Shown: piece by piece, positions 8,001 through 10,697 of the stretch | How the letters are laid out: each line of letters starts with the position of its first letter | Position numbering within the stretch: position 1 is the first letter of the stretch | Source of the DNA: Sulfuriferula multivorans | Lineage (GTDB): Bacteria > Pseudomonadota > Gammaproteobacteria > Burkholderiales > Thiobacillaceae | Assembly: GCA_010365175.1 (NCBI GenBank) | Contig: JAAFGW010000082.1 | Coordinates: 1 to 10,697 of the forward strand | Reading direction: 5' to 3' | DNA length: 10,697 bases | The notes under the pieces: model-generated | What the model saw: the letters and a program-made list of their open reading frames with translations, nothing else | Told to the model about the DNA's origin: nothing | Databases searched by the model: none | Made by a program: the position numbers and the translations under genes

Positions 8001-8918
8001 CACCTGCCCCAGCAGTTGCGCCAGCTGCAACGCAGGTAGATTTTCGCCGAGCACAGTTTCGACCCCCCGCAGATTGAACCCCGCATTTACCTGTGTGAGT
8101 GCACCGCTTTCAAAATCCAAAGTGACATGTAGCGCCCCTGTAGCCTGTCGCGGTTGATAAGGAACCTCCAGCCAGGGGGCCAGATTGAGGAACGACACGC
8201 CCGTGACGCGAGTCTCGATACGCCCGCTCCAGGAGGTGACGTCGTCAGGTTTGCGGGCTGTCCACTTCGCATTAACTACCAATGGCCGCGCCAAACTGGC
8301 AGGCGGAGTGGCTGACAATTGCAGTCGATGGCTGAGGAGTGCGTTGGTCAAGTTGAAATCGGCCACGTTTAGTGTCACAGGTGGGGCCTGGCGCACCTCA
8401 TCCAGCCAGGTCAGCGTGGCCTTGCTCACATGCACCCGACCCTGACGCAACAGCCAATTGACAAACCCGCTGTCGGGCGCAGCCGGGTTGACCGGAATCC
8501 CCCCTACATAAAAATGTCCGTCTTTCGCGCGCCGCACCCCCAGGGTCAATCCCTGTAGTTCGATATGGCTGAATCGCGGTTCCAGAAAAAGCAGAGAACG
8601 CCAGGAAAAAGTTGCGTTGAGTTCAGGCAAGTACAGCGCTGAACGATCCTGCTGATCGTACAGGCGAACGCCCTGCAGGCGGAACTCAGGCCGCGCCTGC
8701 TGCCACACTCCGGACACGGCTTCGAGCGTGACGCGCTGGCCCAGCGCACGTGACATCACCTTCGCCACGGTGTCGCGGTGATCGGCGATATTGGGTAGCA
8801 CCCAAAAATACATCAAGCCGGCCGCGATCGCAAAACCCAGCGTAGCCAGTGCGGCCAACACACCCAAGCCACGCCCTGCGCGGCGCAATCCTAAAGAAAA
8901 TACAGTGGAAACGGTCAT
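5079..8918 (-). CDS. yhdP: YhdP family AsmA-like envelope protein (TIGR02099)
   Basis: This 1279-residue protein matches YhdP in size (E. coli about 1266) and architecture. It has a basic N-terminus, one transmembrane segment (about residues 17-40, GVLAALATLGFAIAAGLMYF), then a very long periplasmic region of repeating beta-strand units such as RVTLEAVSGVWQ and LSGSGQTRLALKIQVPLR. The end is diagnostic: KVNMSGLADI, a Gly/Ala-rich hydrophobic stretch (ALIGGPLAGVGVLAAQKLL), then the EYMVIGPWLTPDMKKL segment. In E. coli, YhdP with TamB and YdbH forms bridge-like AsmA proteins that move phospholipids between inner and outer membrane; that role is transferred by family. The ATG at 8918 lacks a strong Shine-Dalgarno but is followed directly by the expected anchor. 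It lies 78 bp after the hslR-like gene and 16 bp before the nitrilase gene. A strong hairpin lies inside the coding region (6368-6402). Confidence 0.94.
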   Translation of the reverse strand: MTVSTVFSLGLRRAGRGLGVLAALATLGFAIAAGLMYFWVLPNIADHRDTVAKVMSRALGQRVTLEAVSGVWQQARPEFRLQGVRLYDQQDRSALYLPELNATFSWRSLLFLEPRFSHIELQGLTLGVRRAKDGHFYVGGIPVNPAAPDSGFVNWLLRQGRVHVSKATLTWLDEVRQAPPVTLNVADFNLTNALLSHRLQLSATPPASLARPLVVNAKWTARKPDDVTSWSGRIETRVTGVSFLNLAPWLEVPYQPRQATGALHVTLDFESGALTQVNAGFNLRGVETVLGENLPALQLAQLLGQVTWKQGADGHHVAFDDLRIAHPRSALSAPFSVGLAWNDKSHEVTAKAFELSGWESVLPSLPMDAALRTRLQALQARGSLDRLRFRWNGAEPSLDNFSVAARFTGLGVAARDNQPGIENLSGQIEGDERAGTFSIDSRQLAVNLPNLFRDPVLGLNALRAQGGWKKSARGRTLTLDTAVFSNLDATGTAKGRYELIGDRPGMVDLDVHLTHAEGTAVYRYLPKKIGDRTVNWLKDGIKSGYSDDVRLILQGDVKKFPFEAGKGVFRIDAQVKDVVLDYVQGWPRIEGIQARLLFQGKTMEVTSSQARIYGAVLSPVKAVIPDLIHHEEHLYIEGMANGPLPDFIRFSNSSPVGGILRGFTDKLSGSGQTRLALKIQVPLRHSHDTTLTGRLSFLNDSLFLSGLPRVDQLRGDLGFTGNSLTAKNMTAQFLGGPLSIDTLTSNNQVKVLAQGRATAAGMAPWLGATLNKHLSGQAVWRGQIDLDPGGARIRVESDLVGLTSTLPAPLAKSAERPLALTVISQPQVDGQQHEIQFGSVLGAAWRSAQDGRFVRGEVRFGGAAAIPNEPGLRLAGNGQGLDFSGWLALLPDSTGEAPLSLNSIDLSFDVFDLMGRRFQNVRLQGRARNGLFRTQVNGTHLNGVLTYRPARAYDSTGASARSGSESIRGQPARASAHFKVLTIPDAVPNAGVASAINLKGAEFPILDLTVEDFRLQSRLMGRLEVVAHGAPQGLSIDSLRMTHPDSVFKMSGLWRDGGVSETRADMALSVLDAGKFLARFGYPGTLKRGSVDIQGNATWTGSPADFSFATLAGQLDFRARDGQFLKLEPGVGKLLGVLSLQSLPRRLNLDFRDIFNQGYAFDEIGATLRIARGVVYSDDFKMRGPSAKVNMSGLADINQESVQLRMKVIPKLSEGIAVAGALIGGPLAGVGVLAAQKLLRDPFEEAISQEYMVIGPWLTPDMKKLSKSKGNTEFQATEP
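6368..6402. repeat. Perfect 13-bp inverted repeat inside yhdP
   Basis: CGTCCTGGGCGCT (6368-6380) pairs without mismatch with 6390-6402 around a 9-base loop. The encoded residues are around SVLGAAWRSAQDGRF. A perfect GC-rich stem of this length is unlikely to arise often in a coding region by chance, although GC-rich genes do contain such structures. It could form a stable hairpin in the yhdP message. No function is known. Confidence 0.6.
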
Positions 8919-8996
8919 AAATCAGGAATCTCGGATGCCTTGATTCTATTCGTTAACACACGCTTTGCGGGGCAAACGCTGGGTAAATTCTCCTCT

Positions 8997-9395
8997 TCAC
9001 GCGTCAGTAAAACGGTGGATTTGTCGACGGTCGCGCTTGGTGGGGCGGCCTTTGATTGCTGCAGCCGGGTTTTCTGACAACTTGTGCTCACTGGCCTGTT
9101 GCTGGCGACGCGCAATACTATCGGGCGCTTCTGCATACAACTGCTGCGCAACCGGTGCCGGGCCACGTTGCATCGACAACGCGCGCACGGTCAGCATCCA
9201 GACATAATCGCCCAGCTGAATTTCCAGTCGGTCTTGCGGCCTGATTTCACGCGCCGGTTTAACGCGATCACCATTGAGTTTCACTCGACCCTGCTCGATC
9301 GCCTGTGTGGCAAGACTGCGGGTCTTGAAAAACCGAGCGGCCCACAGCCATTTATCTAGCCGCATTTTTTCGGAGGATGGTGTTTCTGTGGGCAT
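8997..9395 (-). CDS. hslR: Hsp15-type S4-domain RNA-binding protein
   Basis: The 132-residue protein has an S4 RNA-binding domain at about residues 11-60 (MRLDKWLWAARFFKTRSLA, then GRVKLNGDRVKPAREI) and a basic C-terminal tail (GRPTKRDRRQIHRF), matching Hsp15 in length and order. In E. coli, heat-shock protein Hsp15 binds the free 50S subunit carrying a nascent chain with peptidyl-tRNA and helps recycle stalled subunits; this is family knowledge. CGGAG seven bases upstream (9403-9407) supports the ATG at 9395; the Met at residue 11 is the less likely alternative. It is the first gene of the minus-strand cluster. Its upstream region is unusual: a MITE-like element ends only 27 bp before the start codon, so promoter sequence must lie in or beyond that element. 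Hsp15 genes are usually heat-shock controlled, but I see no clear sigma-32 promoter here. Confidence 0.94.
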   Translation of the reverse strand: MPTETPSSEKMRLDKWLWAARFFKTRSLATQAIEQGRVKLNGDRVKPAREIRPQDRLEIQLGDYVWMLTVRALSMQRGPAPVAQQLYAEAPDSIARRQQQASEHKLSENPAAAIKGRPTKRDRRQIHRFTDA

Positions 9396-9422
9396 TGATG
9401 CGCTCCGTGATGGCCAACACTT

Positions 9423-9606
9423 AAGGGCACCTCTAAAAATTCAGAGTTCGCCCAAATGCAAGGCGCGGGAAAAATTTCGCCGCGCCGCATATGTTTGATA
9501 TGTAAACAAGCCCGCAAGGGATACCGTCCCCGGTCAGACCGGGGACATAAAATCTTTCCCGCAACGCCGCAGTTGGGATGAAATCTGGATTTTTAGAGGT
9601 GCCCTT
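9423..9606. mobile_element. MITE-like element with terminal inverted repeats (184 bp)
   Basis: The ends AAGGGCACCTCTAAAAAT (9423-9440) and its exact reverse complement (9589-9606) form an 18-bp perfect terminal repeat, which extends to about 27 bp with two mismatches. Further inside, TGCAAGGCGCGGGAAA (from 9458) and TTTCCCGCAACGCCGCA (from 9555) are again roughly complementary, so much of the element can fold on itself. It also holds a perfect stem GTCCCCGGT/ACCGGGGAC (9526-9546). There is no transposase frame, so it would be non-autonomous. If the ends are taken as GGGCACC/GGTGCCC, the flanks TTAA (9421-9424) and TTGA (9605-9608) could be a decayed 4-bp target duplication. It fills the divergent region between hslR and the flavin reductase gene; the rest of that region (9607-9739) shows nothing I can name. 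Confidence 0.8.
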
Positions 9607-9739
9607 GAGTCAGTTCGGCGATTGGGGATCTCGGGATAGTGCCGGCACTCCGGATGGTAAACCCCAGCGTACAAGCTTAGATTGCCTGGTGGACGTCGAG
9701 TGCAGACGCGCACATTCGGTCCAGTTACTGCGTGGCCGG

Positions 9740-9745
9740 TACAAT
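9740..9745 (+). promoter_or_regulatory. Candidate -10 box for the FMN reductase gene
   Basis: TACAAT matches the sigma-70 -10 consensus at five of six positions and lies 28 bases before the ATG. The -35 side is poor: nothing close to TTGACA stands at 16-18 bp spacing, and the nearest loose match (TTCGGT, 9715-9720) is 19 bp away. Treat it as a weak or activator-dependent promoter candidate. Confidence 0.35.
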
Positions 9746-9773
9746 GATCGACTTTTTACGCAGAGGAAACTCC

Positions 9774-10343
9774 ATGCCCAAGATTCTCGCTTTGTCCGGC
9801 AGTATCCGTCGCGACTCCTGGAACCGCAAACTCATCCAGACCGCAGTGGACGCTGCGCAGGCTGCAGGGGGCGATGTCACCCTGATCGATCTGGCCGATT
9901 ATCCGCTTCCGCTTTATAACGGAGACCTCGAAGACAAGGACGGTCTGCCTGATAATGCACTGCGCTTGAAAGCGCTGTTCAAGGACCATGACGCCCTGCT
10001 GATCGCCAGCCCCGAGTACAACAGCTCAATCCCGCCGCTGCTGAAGAACACCATCGATTGGGTATCACGTGAGTGGCAAGGCGAATCGGGACTGGTGCCG
10101 TATCAGAACAAAGTCGCCGCCATCATGGCTGCCTCTCCCGGATCACTGGGTGGCATGCGGATGTTGCCGCACCTGCGCCAGATTCTGAATGCGCTTGGCG
10201 TGCTGGTACTGCCCGGACAGTTCTCACTGCCCCATGCCGACCAAGCCTTTGACACAGAAAGCGGCGCGCTGAAATCGCCGGCGCGGCTGCATGACTTGGT
10301 GCTGGAACTGGTGAACACCACCGCCGCACTGAAGCGGGCATAA
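9774..10343 (+). CDS. NADPH-dependent FMN reductase family protein
   Basis: The 189-residue flavodoxin-like protein starts MPKILALSGSIRRDSWN, where SGSIR (8-12) is the FMN phosphate-binding loop. ASPEYNSSIPPLLKNTIDW (78-96) is the signature shared by ChrR/YieF-type quinone and chromate reductases and by azoreductase-like FMN reductases, and SPGSLGGMR (121-129) is the third flavin loop. It probably reduces quinones, flavins or other electrophiles with NAD(P)H in the cytoplasm; the true substrate cannot be read from sequence. A longer frame from 9732 exists, but the ATG at 9774 has GAGGAA at the right distance (9763-9768) and begins exactly at the conserved strand, so it is preferred. The gene stands alone, divergent from hslR, and ends in a terminator hairpin two codons later. 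Confidence 0.92.
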   Translation: MPKILALSGSIRRDSWNRKLIQTAVDAAQAAGGDVTLIDLADYPLPLYNGDLEDKDGLPDNALRLKALFKDHDALLIASPEYNSSIPPLLKNTIDWVSREWQGESGLVPYQNKVAAIMAASPGSLGGMRMLPHLRQILNALGVLVLPGQFSLPHADQAFDTESGALKSPARLHDLVLELVNTTAALKRA

Positions 10344-10373
10344 AAAAAACGCCGGTCACTTGGCGCTTTTTTT
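10344..10373. terminator. Probable bidirectional intrinsic terminator
   Basis: A run of A, then CGCC (10350-10353), a short loop, GGCG (10362-10365) and, after one C, seven T (10367-10373) follow directly after the reductase stop. The short GC core is flanked by pairing A and T runs. It can work for the plus-strand gene and for the minus-strand PEP-CTERM frame that ends at 10393. Confidence 0.7.
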
Positions 10374-10392
10374 GTTCGGAACGGCTGCGGTT

Positions 10393-10598
10393 TTAAGCTA
10401 ACTTGCGGCGACGCGCCAAGCCCAGTCCCATCAGACCCGCACCGAGTAGAAGCAAGCTGGCGGGTTCAGAGGGTTCCGTCACCACCGTTAAAGTTGGTCA
10501 GTCGCTGACGCCATTACCCGGGTTGCCATGGCGATTGGCATCGAGCAGGACGCATTATCGGCATGTGCAATGCCCTCCGGATAGGGAACGCGGAACGT
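10393..10598 (-). pseudogene. Broken PEP-CTERM protein, C-terminal remnant
   Basis: On the minus strand the last 34 codons before TAA (10393-10395) read PTLTVVTEPSEPASLLLLG followed by AGLMGLGLARRRKLA. This is the PEP-CTERM pattern: a Pro-Glu-Pro-like motif, one transmembrane segment and an Arg-rich end, which directs a protein to exosortase. The same frame is stopped by TGA at 10498-10500. Just before that stop it still reads DANRHGNPGNGVSD, a spacer-like sequence, and it meets TAA at 10555-10557. A neighbouring frame is open upstream to 10598 (VPYPEGIAHADNAS), consistent with a frameshift. I therefore read it as a decayed exosortase substrate. The tail itself is clear; the upstream extent and frameshift are inference. 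Confidence 0.55.
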
Positions 10599-10628
10599 TC
10601 ATTTTGGACGCTTTGCGGTTAACCAAAA

Positions 10629-10697
10629 TCAAGAAAGCAATGCGGGGCGGCGCAATTGCGACACGAGCCCAAGCAGTCCGATTCCCAGCAGCGCCAG
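10629..10697 (-). CDS. PEP-CTERM protein, extreme C-terminus (rest outside window)
   Basis: The 22 codons before TGA (10629-10631) on the minus strand are open to the window edge and read LALLGIGLLGLVSQLRR, then PALLS. A Leu/Gly/Ile transmembrane stretch ending in a Gln-Leu-Arg-Arg cluster is the usual end of a PEP-CTERM domain; the Pro-Glu-Pro motif itself would lie just beyond the edge. It would be recognised by exosortase at the inner membrane and exported, typically as a biofilm or matrix protein. It sits 128 bp upstream, on the same strand, of the broken copy, which suggests tandem substrate genes. Only 22 residues are visible, so the family of the mature protein is unknown. Confidence 0.6.
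   Translation of the reverse strand: MALLGIGLLGLVSQLRRPALLS

Noticed and set aside
8919..8996. A separate promoter for yhdP
   Set aside because: A TAGAAT hexamer is present on the minus strand, but no -35-like sequence stands at an acceptable distance, so I do not call it.
9578..9919. Plus-strand 113-aa frame from the MITE end into the FMN reductase
   Set aside because: It begins in the terminal repeat and runs out of frame through the reductase gene; the reductase frame has the Shine-Dalgarno and the flavin motifs.
10498..10500. Recoding (for example selenocysteine) at the in-frame TGA before the PEP-CTERM tail
   Set aside because: A second in-frame stop lies 54 bases further upstream, and no selenocysteine-type hairpin or known family context is visible; pseudogene decay is simpler.

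Overview
The window looks like chromosomal DNA of a Gram-negative, moderately GC-rich proteobacterium, most probably an environmental betaproteobacterium. The pointers are a YhdP/TIGR02099-type AsmA-like envelope protein followed directly by a nitrilase-superfamily gene and tldD, an Hsp15-type S4 protein, a c-di-GMP-type GGDEF/EAL protein with an upstream part resembling the end of DUF1631 proteins, and C-terminal PEP-CTERM (exosortase) sorting signals at the right end. The taxonomic placement is inference; there is no rRNA or marker gene here.

Layout. (1) 1-1470, plus strand: the 3' part of a large GGDEF/EAL protein whose start lies outside the window. (2) 1471-1823: a convergent intergenic region with a near-perfect palindrome and a second, longer inverted repeat, typical of dispersed repeats. 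(3) 9395 down to 1824, minus strand: a co-directional cluster in transcription order hslR-like, yhdP-like, nitrilase-like, tldD, and a small membrane-anchored coiled-coil protein. The spacing is 78, 16, 132 and 29 bp. The 132-bp gap between the nitrilase gene and tldD holds two consecutive hairpins. (4) 9423-9606: a 184-bp element with about 27-bp terminal inverted repeats, probably a MITE-like non-autonomous element. It sits 27 bp upstream of the hslR start codon, in the divergent region between hslR and a flavin reductase. (5) 9774-10343, plus strand: an NADPH-dependent FMN reductase-family protein ending in a hairpin/T-run terminator. (6) 10393-10697, minus strand: two successive PEP-CTERM tails. 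The inner one is attached to a reading frame broken by stops; the outer one is the end of a gene that continues beyond the window.

How it fits together: the minus-strand cluster is housekeeping in character (ribosome rescue, outer-membrane lipid homeostasis, metabolite repair, peptide proteolysis/maturation). The flanks carry the variable material: repeats, a decaying exosortase substrate gene and a signalling protein with altered active-site motifs. I see no clear defence system, prophage, CRISPR array, tRNA or rRNA gene. The items most worth following up are the MITE-like element, the tandem PEP-CTERM tails and the altered GGDEF/EAL protein.
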